DNA from: Corynebacterium jeikeium
GTDB taxonomy: Bacteria; Actinomycetota; Actinomycetes; Mycobacteriales; Mycobacteriaceae
DNA: 64,000 nucleotides
Reading direction: 5' to 3'
Assembly: GCF_000738175.1 (NCBI RefSeq)
Contig: NZ_JFCH01000011.1
Span: 1-64,000 of the forward strand
Shown here: positions 47,439 through 56,059 of the stretch, piece after piece
Numbering within the stretch: the stretch's first letter is position 1
Layout: every line of letters begins with the position of its first letter
Position numbers and translations under genes: made by a program
The notes under the pieces: model-generated
What the model was told of the DNA's origin: nothing
Seen by the model: only the letters and a program-made list of their open reading frames with translations
The model's database searches: none

Positions 47439-48521
47439 CTAGATATCGGAGGAAAAGCGCACGCCGCCGTCCGGCAAACTTACTCCCGGCCACACGCGCA
47501 GACCGTCGCGCAGCTCGCAGCGGGCACCGATAACGGCCCCCTCTCCGATCACGCAGTCCACCAGGTGCGCCCGCGCACCGATGCGCACGCCGGCGGCGAT
47601 CACGCAGCGCTCCACAGTCGCGCCCGCCTCGATCTGCACGCCATCGAAGACCACGGATTCCTCCACGCGCGCCCCGCCGCCGATCTCCACGCCGCGGCCG
47701 ATCACGGTGCCGCCCAGCAGCAGTGCACCGCCGGCGATAGCACTGGACTCGTCCACCAGGCTCTCCCCGTGGCGTCCGGCAAGCAGCGGCGAGGGGGCGA
47801 TACCGCGCACCAGGTCCGAGGACCCGCGCACAAAGTCCGCCGGCGTGCCCATGTCGCGCCAATAGGACTGATCCACGTGGCCGAACACCCGGGCGCCGGA
47901 TTCCAGCAGGGCCGGGAAGATCTCGCGCTCCACACTCACCGGGCGGCCGGCGGGGATCTTCTCGATCACGGAGCGGTTGAACACGTAGCTGCCAGCGTTG
48001 ATCTGATCCGTCGGCGGATCCTCCGTCTTCTCCAGGAACGCGCTCACGCGGCCGTCGGCATCCGTCGGCACGCAGCCGAAGGCGCGGGGGTCAGAGACGC
48101 GCAGCAGGTGCAGTGTCACATCCGCCTCCTGCTCCACGTGGGTTTTCGCCACGGCATTCAGATCCGTCCCGCCCAGCACGTCGCCGTTGAAAACCATGGC
48201 GCGGTCATAGCGCAGGTGGTCCAGCACGTTGCGGATGCCGCCGCCGGTGCCCAGCGGCTCCTCCTCCACCACGTACTCGATCTCCAGCCCCAGGTGGCTG
48301 CCGTCGCCGAAGTGCTCCTCAAAGACCTCGGCCTTGAACGAGGTGCCGAGCACCACGTGCGTCATACCGGCGGCCTTGATGCGGGCCAGCAGGTGCTCCA
48401 GGAATGGCGCGCCCGCCACCGGCAGCATCGGCTTCGGGATGGAGTTAGTCAGGGGGCGCAGTCGGGTGCCCTTGCCTCCGACCAGGATCACTGCGTCGGT
48501 CGTGGCTGCGAGATCTACCAC
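47439..48521 (-). CDS. Sugar-phosphate nucleotidyltransferase (mannose-1-phosphate guanylyltransferase-like)
   Basis: Protein of 360 residues. N-terminal nucleotidyl-transfer site ILVGGKGTRLRPLTNSIPKPMLPVAGAPF, FNGDVLGG with the metal-binding Asp, and a C-terminal left-handed beta helix of repeated hexapeptides (SAIAGGALLLGGTVIGRGVEIGGGARV). It fits ManC/GDP-mannose pyrophosphorylase (Rv3264c), downstream of ManA and ManB. A glucose-1-phosphate thymidylyltransferase is less likely. GTG start. Confidence 0.88.
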   Translation of the reverse strand: MVDLAATTDAVILVGGKGTRLRPLTNSIPKPMLPVAGAPFLEHLLARIKAAGMTHVVLGTSFKAEVFEEHFGDGSHLGLEIEYVVEEEPLGTGGGIRNVLDHLRYDRAMVFNGDVLGGTDLNAVAKTHVEQEADVTLHLLRVSDPRAFGCVPTDADGRVSAFLEKTEDPPTDQINAGSYVFNRSVIEKIPAGRPVSVEREIFPALLESGARVFGHVDQSYWRDMGTPADFVRGSSDLVRGIAPSPLLAGRHGESLVDESSAIAGGALLLGGTVIGRGVEIGGGARVEESVVFDGVQIEAGATVERCVIAAGVRIGARAHLVDCVIGEGAVIGARCELRDGLRVWPGVSLPDGGVRFSSDI

Positions 48522-48596
48522 TTCTTTGGCCTTTCTGTTCCTTACTGCTTCTTGCTATTGGTTTTCACACACTAGTCACTGTTTTTGCCGCGGCGT

Positions 48597-49466
48597 TCAA
48601 CCCACGCCGTGCGCTGCCGCAATTGCAATCTTCTCGCGGATCTTCAGCCCGGCCTTCAGCACCATGCGCACCGGAAGGTAGCGCCACCCCGGCAGCCGGT
48701 CCGCCTGGAAGCGGTAAGCGCTGTCGTGGTGGGCCTTCAGCACGACGTCCGGGTGCTTGCCCGCCACGTGCCCCTTAGCGTGCCGGATCTCCGCGCTTGG
48801 AACGAAAACGTTCAGCCACCCCGCGCGCCCCAATCGGTCGCCCAGGTCCACGTCTTCCATATACATGAAGTAACGCTCGTCGAACCCGCCCAGGGCCTCG
48901 AAGGCATCCCAGCGCAGCAGCAGGCAGGAGCCACTCAGCCAGCCTGCGGTTCGCTCGCTGTCCATGTCTTCGTCGTCCAGGTAGCGCTTGGTCCAGGGAT
49001 TGGTCGGCCAGATCTTGCCCAGCAGTGCATGCCCGATGCCGGAGCCGAGTTGCGGCACCGCGCGGGCGGATGGGTAGGCGCTGCCGTCTGCCTCTACGAT
49101 GCGGGGGCCCAGCGCTCCTGCTCGAGGGTGACGCCGAGCCGCCTCCAATAGTTCCTCAATCGCGTCCTCGCTAAACACGACGTCCGGGTTGGAGATCACC
49201 AGGTAGTCCGGGTTGATCTCTCCAGCTTCGCGGGCCGCGCGCAGATGCCGGGCGCCGAGGTTCATGCCGGCCCCGTAGCCGACGTTGCCCCCGCTGTAGA
49301 TCAATTCCGCGCGCCCGGCCTCCGCGGCCGCCTCGGGAGCTCCGTCCGTGGACCCGTTGTCCACCATGACGACCCGCGCGTTGGTTGGCACCGAGTCCAG
49401 GAACTTGTTTAGGTACTCCCCCGGTGAATAGGTCACGGTGATAATCGCGATGGGTGCCTCTGTCAT
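48597..49466 (-). CDS. wbbL: Rhamnosyltransferase WbbL-like (GT2)
   Basis: Protein of 289 residues, GT-A fold. VTYSPGEYLNKFLDS, VDNGSTDG, SNPDVVF (DxD-type metal site), then GGFDERYFMYMEDVDLGDRLGRAGW. In Corynebacteriales WbbL adds rhamnose from dTDP-rhamnose to GlcNAc-PP-decaprenyl, completing the linker of arabinogalactan to peptidoglycan. Lies next to rmlD, which makes that donor. Confidence 0.88.
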   Translation of the reverse strand: MTEAPIAIITVTYSPGEYLNKFLDSVPTNARVVMVDNGSTDGAPEAAAEAGRAELIYSGGNVGYGAGMNLGARHLRAAREAGEINPDYLVISNPDVVFSEDAIEELLEAARRHPRAGALGPRIVEADGSAYPSARAVPQLGSGIGHALLGKIWPTNPWTKRYLDDEDMDSERTAGWLSGSCLLLRWDAFEALGGFDERYFMYMEDVDLGDRLGRAGWLNVFVPSAEIRHAKGHVAGKHPDVVLKAHHDSAYRFQADRLPGWRYLPVRMVLKAGLKIREKIAIAAAHGVG

Positions 49467-49477
49467 GGCCGTTGAGG

Positions 49478-50302
49478 TTACCCCAGGGCAGCCCGCAAAC
49501 TATCCCGCCACGCGGGCAGGCCGGTGGCTGGAATCTGCAGAGCACTGTTGTGGGGCCGGCGCGCGGGAGTGGGATACTCGCTGCTCGGAATGGCCTTCAC
49601 CCGTGCCGGATCGCACCCCAGTGTGGCGAAGATCTCGCGGGCGAAGCCGCACCAAGTTGTGAGCGGTCCGGAGCCGGTCACGTGGCTGATCGCCGGAGAC
49701 TGTCGCCCGTCCACCATCGCCGCCAGCTCCGCTGCTAGCACGTCGGTGTGGGTGGGGCGGCCGTATTGGTCGTCCACCACCGCGGGGTTCACGCCCGTCC
49801 GTGCCAGGCGCGCCATGGTGGTGGCAAAGTTGCGCCCAGTCGCGTCGTAGACCCAGCCCGTGCGGACCACGTGGCCGCCGAGGTTCAGCACCCGCCGCTC
49901 CCCCTCCAGCTTGCTGCGCCCGTAGGCGTTCAGCGGGCCGGGCTGGCCGTCGACCGGGTTTTCGCAGCCCACCGGCAGATCCCCGGAGAAAACGTAGTCA
50001 GTGGAGACGTGCCACATCGGCACCCCGTGCACCTCGGCCCAGGAGGCCATCCTCCCCGGGGCTACCGCATTTACTTGGTGCACCACGCCCGCGTTCTCAG
50101 GCTTCTCGGCAGCGTCCACGGCTGTGAATGCAGCGAGGTTGACGATGGCTTCCACATCAGACGGCGGCGTCAATAAGAAAGAATCCACAGATCCCGCAAC
50201 GGCGAGGTCCGCGTGCGCGCGCCCTACCGGCACAAAGTCGGGGCGGAGGCGCAGCAGGGACCGGCCTACCTGACCGGAAGCTCCGAAAACCAAAACACTC
50301 AT
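49478..50302 (-). CDS. rmlD: dTDP-4-dehydrorhamnose reductase
   Basis: Protein of 274 residues, last step of dTDP-rhamnose synthesis. NAD(P) site FGASGQVG, catalytic motif region STDYVFSGDLP and Y-x3-K (YGRSK). Starts 47 bp from the divergent LCP gene, a gap holding a hairpin. Confidence 0.9.
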   Translation of the reverse strand: MSVLVFGASGQVGRSLLRLRPDFVPVGRAHADLAVAGSVDSFLLTPPSDVEAIVNLAAFTAVDAAEKPENAGVVHQVNAVAPGRMASWAEVHGVPMWHVSTDYVFSGDLPVGCENPVDGQPGPLNAYGRSKLEGERRVLNLGGHVVRTGWVYDATGRNFATTMARLARTGVNPAVVDDQYGRPTHTDVLAAELAAMVDGRQSPAISHVTGSGPLTTWCGFAREIFATLGCDPARVKAIPSSEYPTPARRPHNSALQIPATGLPAWRDSLRAALG

Positions 50303-50319
50303 AAAATCAGTACTACACC

Positions 50320-50337
50320 AGCGGCATCTTTGCCGCT
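50320..50337. promoter_or_regulatory. Hairpin between rmlD and the LCP gene
   Basis: AGCGGCA and TGCCGCT flank TCTT (perfect 7-bp stem). It lies 17 bp before rmlD and 12 bp before the LCP start, a good place for one regulator to control both divergent wall genes. Confidence 0.55.
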
Positions 50338-50349
50338 AAAGTGTGAATA

Positions 50350-52038
50350 ATGACAGAGCATGAGAGAAGCCGCCATTCACGGCGTATCCAGGCAGCTCCC
50401 GGTGGCGTAGAAGCCAAGCAGATCGGCCCCGGCTGGTCGCGCGGGGTGCTGGCTGCGGTCTCGGCACTCGCGCTGGTCGTGATGGGTATCGGCTACATGG
50501 CGGTCGGCAACTTGAACGGTGGGCTGGCCCAGGCGGACAACCTGAACCTCGGCAACCAGCCGGACGGAGCAACCGACATTCTGCTGGTGGGCGTGGATTC
50601 CCGTACGGATGCGAAGGGCAAACCGCTGTCCCAGAAGGAAATCGACATGCTCCGCGCGGGCGACGAAGAAGCCACGAACACGGACACGATGATCCTCATC
50701 CGCATCCCGAACGATGGCTCTTCGGCGACCGCGGTGTCGCTGCCCCGCGACACGTACGTCAGCACCCCTGACAACGGCAACATGAAGCTCAACGGCGTGT
50801 ACGGCACAGCTAAGTTCGAGAAGTCACAGCAGCTGGAGAAGGATAGCGACAACAGCGAGTCCGACATCGAGCAGAAGTCCACGGAAGCGGGCCGCCAGGC
50901 GCTCATCAGCTCGGTGGCGGACCTCACCGGCATCAACGTCGACCACTACGCCGAGGTTGGCCTGCTGGGCTTCGTGCTGCTCACCGACGCGGTCGGCGGC
51001 GTGGACGTGTGCCTGAAGAACAAGGTCGACGAGCCGCTGTCCGGCGCGAAGTTCAAGAAGGGCCGCCAGACCCTTAACGGCCAGGACGCGCTGAGCTTCG
51101 TCCGCCAACGCCACGAACTGCCGCGCGGAGACCTGGATCGCATCACCCGCCAGCAGGCCTACATGGCAAGCCTGGCCAACAAGGTGCTTTCCTCCAAGAC
51201 ACTGACGGATCCGGGCAGCATGTCCAAGCTCAACGACGCGGTGCAGCGCTCCGTGGTGCTGGACAGCGGCTGGGACGTGATGGGCCTGGCCACGCAGATG
51301 CAGAACATGGCCGGCGGCGACGTGAGCTTCCAGACCATCCCCGTGACCAGCATCGACGGCACGGGCGACTACGGCGAATCCGTCGTGACGGTAGACACCG
51401 ACCAGGTCCACGAGTTCTTCGAGGATCTGCTGGGCGACAAGCCGGGCGAGGAGAGCGCTTCCTCCGACAAGCCCGCCGACATCACCGACTACAAGGCCAA
51501 GGACTACAAGGTCAACGTCTTCAACGCCTCCGAGGCGCCCGGGCTCGCCGCCCGGGTGTCGGACCTGGCGAAGGACTACGGCTACAAGGCAGGCAAGGTC
51601 GGCAACCACGCCGAGACCGGCATTTCCGAGTCCCAGGTGAACGCCAAGAACCCCGACGATCCGGCGGCTCGCGCCCTGGCAAAGCAGCTGGGCGGGCTGA
51701 ACGTGGTGGAGGATTCCTCCCTGGACGAGCACGAGCTCTCCGTCACCCTGTCCGGCACCTATGCCGGCCCGGGCATCCTGGAGCAGTCCGCCCCGCTGAC
51801 AAAGCCGGACGACCCGAACGTCGGCACGCTCACCGAGGGCATCAAGGACCTCGACGGCGACGGCATCCCGGACGACGATGCCTCCACAGCCGGCACCACC
51901 ACCGACACTGGTTCCGGCTCTGGCTCTGGTTCCGATTCTGAACAGCCCACCACCGTCGGCACGCCGGGCTCCGGCGAGGGCATCGACCGAAAGGATCCGA
52001 TCGACGCCGGCGGCGACGGTCCGATGTGTGTGAACTAA
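50350..52038 (+). CDS. LytR-CpsA-Psr (LCP) phosphotransferase
   Basis: Protein of 562 residues that probably attaches arabinogalactan to peptidoglycan (LcpA/Rv3267 role). One membrane helix (about 33-54), LCP catalytic domain (about 70-290, ILLVGVDSRTD, DTMILIRIPNDG, SLPRDTYVS, VGGVDVCLK, RQRHELPRGDLDRITRQQ), LytR_C domain (about 375-470), then a Ser/Gly/Thr tail. Near residue 500 DLDGDGIPDDD resembles a thrombospondin type 3 calcium loop. No ribosome site is seen before the ATG. Confidence 0.92.
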   Translation: MTEHERSRHSRRIQAAPGGVEAKQIGPGWSRGVLAAVSALALVVMGIGYMAVGNLNGGLAQADNLNLGNQPDGATDILLVGVDSRTDAKGKPLSQKEIDMLRAGDEEATNTDTMILIRIPNDGSSATAVSLPRDTYVSTPDNGNMKLNGVYGTAKFEKSQQLEKDSDNSESDIEQKSTEAGRQALISSVADLTGINVDHYAEVGLLGFVLLTDAVGGVDVCLKNKVDEPLSGAKFKKGRQTLNGQDALSFVRQRHELPRGDLDRITRQQAYMASLANKVLSSKTLTDPGSMSKLNDAVQRSVVLDSGWDVMGLATQMQNMAGGDVSFQTIPVTSIDGTGDYGESVVTVDTDQVHEFFEDLLGDKPGEESASSDKPADITDYKAKDYKVNVFNASEAPGLAARVSDLAKDYGYKAGKVGNHAETGISESQVNAKNPDDPAARALAKQLGGLNVVEDSSLDEHELSVTLSGTYAGPGILEQSAPLTKPDDPNVGTLTEGIKDLDGDGIPDDDASTAGTTTDTGSGSGSGSDSEQPTTVGTPGSGEGIDRKDPIDAGGDGPMCVN

Positions 52039-52619
52039 TGGATATTATCGCCCCGCTCGTTGCCCAGGATCCGGCCAGCCCGCGCCTGACCACCTACACC
52101 CCGGCTGGCCGCATGGAGCTATCCGCCCAGACCCTGCACAACTGGCAGTCGAAGGCCGCCCACCTGCTGGATTCGCTCGACCCGGCATCAGTCGGGATCG
52201 CCTGCGCCCCGGGTTGGCAGCCACTCATGATCGTTCTGGGTTGCTGGCGCACTGGTGTTTCTATTGTGGACGCCGACTCTTGCGACGTGCTTTTTACCGA
52301 CGACCTCGCCCTGGCGGAGGCCCACTCCGGTGAGGTTTTCGTGCTCTCCGACGACCCTTTCGGCCGTGGCGTGGAGGAGTCCGGCGGCGAGCTGCCCTTT
52401 GGACTGAACGATTTCTCCCCCGAGCTGCGCGTGCAGCCGGATGACTACCCCGGCCCGGCGGCCGCCCCCGCCCCAGAAGGCCCGCGGGTGCTGGTGCCCA
52501 CGTGGACCGATACCCAGTCGATGCTGGATACACTAAAGCCGCTGCGCGACGGCGGGTCGGTGGTGATGGCCACCGAGCCCACTGCCGAGATCGCAGCGGC
52601 GGAGAACGCGACTATTTAA
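52038..52619 (+). CDS. TIGR03089 family protein
   Basis: Protein of 193 residues resembling the actinobacterial TIGR03089 family (Rv3268), which has an AMP-ligase-like N-terminal fold without the catalytic half. It overlaps the LCP gene by one base (TAATG), so it is translated with it; a wall role is an inference. It seems shorter than some relatives. Its stop overlaps the convergent permease by eight bases. Confidence 0.82.
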   Translation: MDIIAPLVAQDPASPRLTTYTPAGRMELSAQTLHNWQSKAAHLLDSLDPASVGIACAPGWQPLMIVLGCWRTGVSIVDADSCDVLFTDDLALAEAHSGEVFVLSDDPFGRGVEESGGELPFGLNDFSPELRVQPDDYPGPAAAPAPEGPRVLVPTWTDTQSMLDTLKPLRDGGSVVMATEPTAEIAAAENATI

Positions 52620-53346
52620 CGTCCTTGCGCTGGTGGACAAAGAAGGCCCAGGCCACCAGCACCACCGTCCAGGCGCAAACGATCGCCACGCTGACCGGGG
52701 TGTCGTGCGCGCCGATGGAGACGCTGCCGCCCAGGATCATCCAAATGTTGTTGAACGGCAGGTAGGGCGCGATGTTGTCGGCAATCCATTGGCTGAGCTG
52801 TTGAGAGATCAGCTCCACCGCGGTGGCCCACACCAGCGGCAGCGCTACCGCGCCGGCCGAAGAGGGAATCAACACGCCGATCGCGGAGGCCATCAGGCTG
52901 ATTAGCCCGGCAAACAGGATCGTGTAGCCCAGCAGCGGCAGCCCGTCGGTGTTAATCTCCTGCGGCAGGGTCGCCATCATCGCGACCGAGACTCCCACTG
53001 CCACAGCCATGGTCACCATCGCCAGCGCAGCGTTGACGAACATCTGCGCGAACAGCTGCTGCCAACGGGCGGGGATCACCAGGAAGGACTGCGCGTGCAG
53101 GTTGTGCCCGCGTGTACCGCTGACCCGCACGGCCGACAGCGACAGGATCATCAGGTACGCCGGCATAAGGCCCACGCCCAGCTCCATCAGACCCACCTCC
53201 GGCTCGTTCATCCCATATTCAGACCTGTAGTAGCTCAGAGTCAGCGCGTTGGCACCGATGTAGAACAGCAGGACGAAGCCCAGCATGATCCAGGTGCCCC
53301 ACATGACGCGCGAGCGCGTCCACTCACTGCGGATGATTCCTAGCAT
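52612..53346 (-). CDS. ABC-2 type permease, exporter 1
   Basis: Protein of 244 residues with about six membrane helices (for example WIMLGFVLLFYIGANAL, MVTMAVAVGVSVAMMA, GYTILFAGLISLMASAIGVLI, SVAIVCAWTVVLVAWAFF). A frame continues upstream, antisense within the ATPase gene, but MLGIIRSEW at 53346 overlaps the ATPase stop by one base and is the real start. Substrate unknown; such pairs often export peptides or antimicrobials. Confidence 0.85.
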   Translation of the reverse strand: MLGIIRSEWTRSRVMWGTWIMLGFVLLFYIGANALTLSYYRSEYGMNEPEVGLMELGVGLMPAYLMILSLSAVRVSGTRGHNLHAQSFLVIPARWQQLFAQMFVNAALAMVTMAVAVGVSVAMMATLPQEINTDGLPLLGYTILFAGLISLMASAIGVLIPSSAGAVALPLVWATAVELISQQLSQWIADNIAPYLPFNNIWMILGGSVSIGAHDTPVSVAIVCAWTVVLVAWAFFVHQRKDVK

Positions 53347-54278
53347 TACTGACCCCTCCTGTCCTGAGTCCTGTACTCCACTGCCTGCCCGGTCGCGTCC
53401 AGGAACTTCTGCTCCAAGCCCGCGCGCTGCGGGGTCATCTCCAGCACCACCGCGCCGGTATCGCGCGCCAGTTCGCCGAGGTGCCGATCCAAGTCGGGGG
53501 CCTCGGAGGCGAACTCCAGGGAGCCGTCGGGGCGCCGTGTGAGGTTGATGCCTTCCAAGCGCGAGGTGGCGTCCACAAAAGAATCGGGATCGGCCACGCG
53601 CATCCGGATGGTGGGCTGGGCCCCCGTGCGCAGGAACTCGTCCATCGTGTACTCGCCGATGAGGGAGCCCTTGCCGATGACGACCAGGCGGTCGGCGGTG
53701 ACTTCCATCTCGTGCAGCAGATGGGAGCTGACCAGCACGGCGCGGCCTTCGGAGGCACTGCGGCGGATGAGCTCGCGCATCCAGTGGACGCCCTCCGGAT
53801 CGAGGCCGTTGACCGGCTCGTCGAGGATCAGGTGCTTCGGGTCGCCAAGCAGGGCCACTGCCAGGCCCAGGCGCTGCTTCATGCCGAGGGAGAACTTCTT
53901 GATCTTGCGCTTCTGCACCCCGGCCAGGCCCACCAGCTCTAGGCACTCGTCGGCGCGGGACTGCGAGATCCCGGCCGCCTGTGCGATGGAGCGGATGTGC
54001 GCCCGGGCGGAGTGGCCGGGCATGTACCAGGTGGGTTCCAGCAGCGCGCCGGCGATGTGGGGGCGCTTGGCGCGGTAGGCACTTAGGGGCTGGCCGTCGA
54101 AGGTGACCTCACCCTTGCCTATCGTGTCCAACCCCAGGATGCAGCGCATCGTTGAGGATTTGCCGGAGCCGTTCGGACCCAAAAAGCCCGTGACCTGCCC
54201 GTCTGGGACAGAAAAAGTGAGCCCATGGAGAACCTCCGTGGAGCCATACTTTTTGGTTAATTCTTTTACTGCGATCAT
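53346..54278 (-). CDS. ABC-type exporter ATPase 1
   Basis: Protein of 310 residues. Walker A GPNGSGKSS, signature FSLGMKQRLGLA, Walker B HLILDEPVNGLDP, and a C-terminal domain of about 90 residues as in BcrA-type ATPases. Partner of the permease directly downstream. Closely related in layout to the second pair at 55065, suggesting duplication. Confidence 0.92.
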   Translation of the reverse strand: MIAVKELTKKYGSTEVLHGLTFSVPDGQVTGFLGPNGSGKSSTMRCILGLDTIGKGEVTFDGQPLSAYRAKRPHIAGALLEPTWYMPGHSARAHIRSIAQAAGISQSRADECLELVGLAGVQKRKIKKFSLGMKQRLGLAVALLGDPKHLILDEPVNGLDPEGVHWMRELIRRSASEGRAVLVSSHLLHEMEVTADRLVVIGKGSLIGEYTMDEFLRTGAQPTIRMRVADPDSFVDATSRLEGINLTRRPDGSLEFASEAPDLDRHLGELARDTGAVVLEMTPQRAGLEQKFLDATGQAVEYRTQDRRGQ

Positions 54279-54298
54279 GATGCCAGTGTAACTGAAAC

Positions 54299-55039
54299 TT
54301 ATTTCACGTCTCGGGTCTTGTTGCTGTACAGCCCCAGCACCAGCAGTGCGACCATCCAGGCGATCATCACCGCGAAGCCGAAGCCGGGGCTGACCATGTC
54401 GGTGTGGTCCTGGGCGTAGATCCAGGTCTGCATGTCTTGGACGCGGCTGCCCGGGGAGAGGTTGTACAGAGTCTTCAGGAAGGAGATCTTTTCACCCGCG
54501 GCGTACAGCAGGCCCTCGACCACCAGCATCCACACCAGCGGCAGTGCGATGGCACCCACTCGATTACGCAGCAGTGCGGCGATGCCGACGGCCATCACGG
54601 CGAAGGCGGGGGCGCCCACCGCGTATCCCCACAGCAGCAGCTGATCTTCGCCGGTGAAGTGCCCGGCCGGGAATACATTGAGCACTGCCCAGCTGAGTGC
54701 CACGCCGAGGATGTAGTTCAGCTCCACGAACACCGCCGCCACCAGCGCGCGAGCCAGCAGCCAGGAGCTTCTGTTCTTCTGGGTGAGGAAGGCGTGGGCC
54801 GTCATGTGGTTACTGATGTCGCCGCCGGTCGTCGAAGCACCGAAGATAATGGCGATCATCAGGAAGATCATTCCGCCGAATAGAAGGTCGGGCCAGCCGC
54901 CATCCAATCGCGGGGAGTCATTGAAAAGCATGTAGAGCGTCGTCGGGCCGTAGATCGAACCCGTGAACAGGATCACGTAGATCCAGGTGCTGCGGAGGCT
55001 CAGCAGCTTCGTAGTTTCGGAGGAAATTGCTTTGAGCAT
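54299..55039 (-). CDS. ABC-2 type permease, exporter 2
   Basis: Protein of 246 residues with six probable membrane helices (DLLFGGMIFLMIAIIFGAST, LLARALVAAVFVELNYILG, AVGAPAFAVMAVGIAALL, FGFAVMIAWMVALLVLGLY). It shares the RNRVGAIALPLVWMLVVE region pattern and the closing RDVK with permease 1, so the two are paralogues. It lies 25 bp after its ATPase. Confidence 0.88.
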   Translation of the reverse strand: MLKAISSETTKLLSLRSTWIYVILFTGSIYGPTTLYMLFNDSPRLDGGWPDLLFGGMIFLMIAIIFGASTTGGDISNHMTAHAFLTQKNRSSWLLARALVAAVFVELNYILGVALSWAVLNVFPAGHFTGEDQLLLWGYAVGAPAFAVMAVGIAALLRNRVGAIALPLVWMLVVEGLLYAAGEKISFLKTLYNLSPGSRVQDMQTWIYAQDHTDMVSPGFGFAVMIAWMVALLVLGLYSNKTRDVK

Positions 55040-55064
55040 GGTTGTTCTCTTTCTGTTGTTGGAC

Positions 55065-56000
55065 CTAGTGGCTGCGGTATTCCTGCTGCCCCGCCGTAGC
55101 GGCGAGGAAGCGCTGTTCCAGGTTGTCTGCGGTGGTCGCGAGCTTGGTTACCGCGAACTTTTCCTCCAGCGCCGTGGCCGCGATCGTCGCGCGTACCTCG
55201 TGCTCTGGAATGTTGTTGACGCCCACACGCAGCGTCCGCTCCCGGTCCAGATCGACCTGGAAGCCGCGGCTGCGCAGGCTGTCTGCCAGCAGGACCGCTT
55301 CCTTGCACTCGACTTCCACATGGGCGCCGCCGGCGAGAAACTCCTCCAGGGTTTGCTCGCCGATGAGCTTGCCCTGGCCGATCAGCACCAGACGGTCGGC
55401 GGTTTGCTGCATCTCGCTGAGCAGGTGGGAGCTGACCAGCAGGCCGCGGCCGTCGTCGGCGAGCTGACGGATGATGCGCCGCATCCAGGAGACACCCTCC
55501 GGGTCGAGGCCATTGACTGGCTCGTCAAGGATCAGGTGCTGCGGGTTGCCGAGGAGGGCGGCGGCCAGGCCGAGACGCTGCTTCATGCCCAACGAGTATC
55601 CGCCAACTTTCTTCTTGCCCGCGCTGGTGAGTCCCACCATGTCGAGGCATTCGTCCACACGCTTGTCGGAGATGCCGGCGCCCTTCGCGATGACGCGCAG
55701 GTGGTTGCGGCCGCTGCGGGCAGGGGTGAACCAGGCGGCGTCCAGGACCGCGCCGGCGATGCTGGACTTGTTATCCAGGCCTGCGAAATCGCCGGCGTAC
55801 CCCTTGCCGCTGAAGGTCACCTTGCCGGCGCTCGGCTTATCGAGGCCGAGCATGCAGCGCATGGTGGTGGACTTGCCCGCGCCATTGGGCCCGAGGAAGC
55901 CGGTCACCTGCCCGTCCGGGACGGTGAATGAAAGGTCGTTGACTACTGTTTTCTTGCCGTACCTCTTAGTGAGGTTTTCCACGATGATCATGGTTCCCAT
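55065..56000 (-). CDS. ABC-type exporter ATPase 2
   Basis: Protein of 311 residues: GPNGAGKST, YSLGMKQRLGLA, HLILDEPVNGLDP, then VSSHLLSEMQQTADR. Almost the same order of motifs as ATPase 1. Start may also be the Met three residues later (MIIVENL). First gene of the four-gene exporter block. Confidence 0.92.
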   Translation of the reverse strand: MGTMIIVENLTKRYGKKTVVNDLSFTVPDGQVTGFLGPNGAGKSTTMRCMLGLDKPSAGKVTFSGKGYAGDFAGLDNKSSIAGAVLDAAWFTPARSGRNHLRVIAKGAGISDKRVDECLDMVGLTSAGKKKVGGYSLGMKQRLGLAAALLGNPQHLILDEPVNGLDPEGVSWMRRIIRQLADDGRGLLVSSHLLSEMQQTADRLVLIGQGKLIGEQTLEEFLAGGAHVEVECKEAVLLADSLRSRGFQVDLDRERTLRVGVNNIPEHEVRATIAATALEEKFAVTKLATTADNLEQRFLAATAGQQEYRSH

Positions 56001-56059
56001 GCTGCCGCCCGGGGTGGTACTCCCACATCGGACGAGGGGTTGATCTTGCGTGTCCTACC

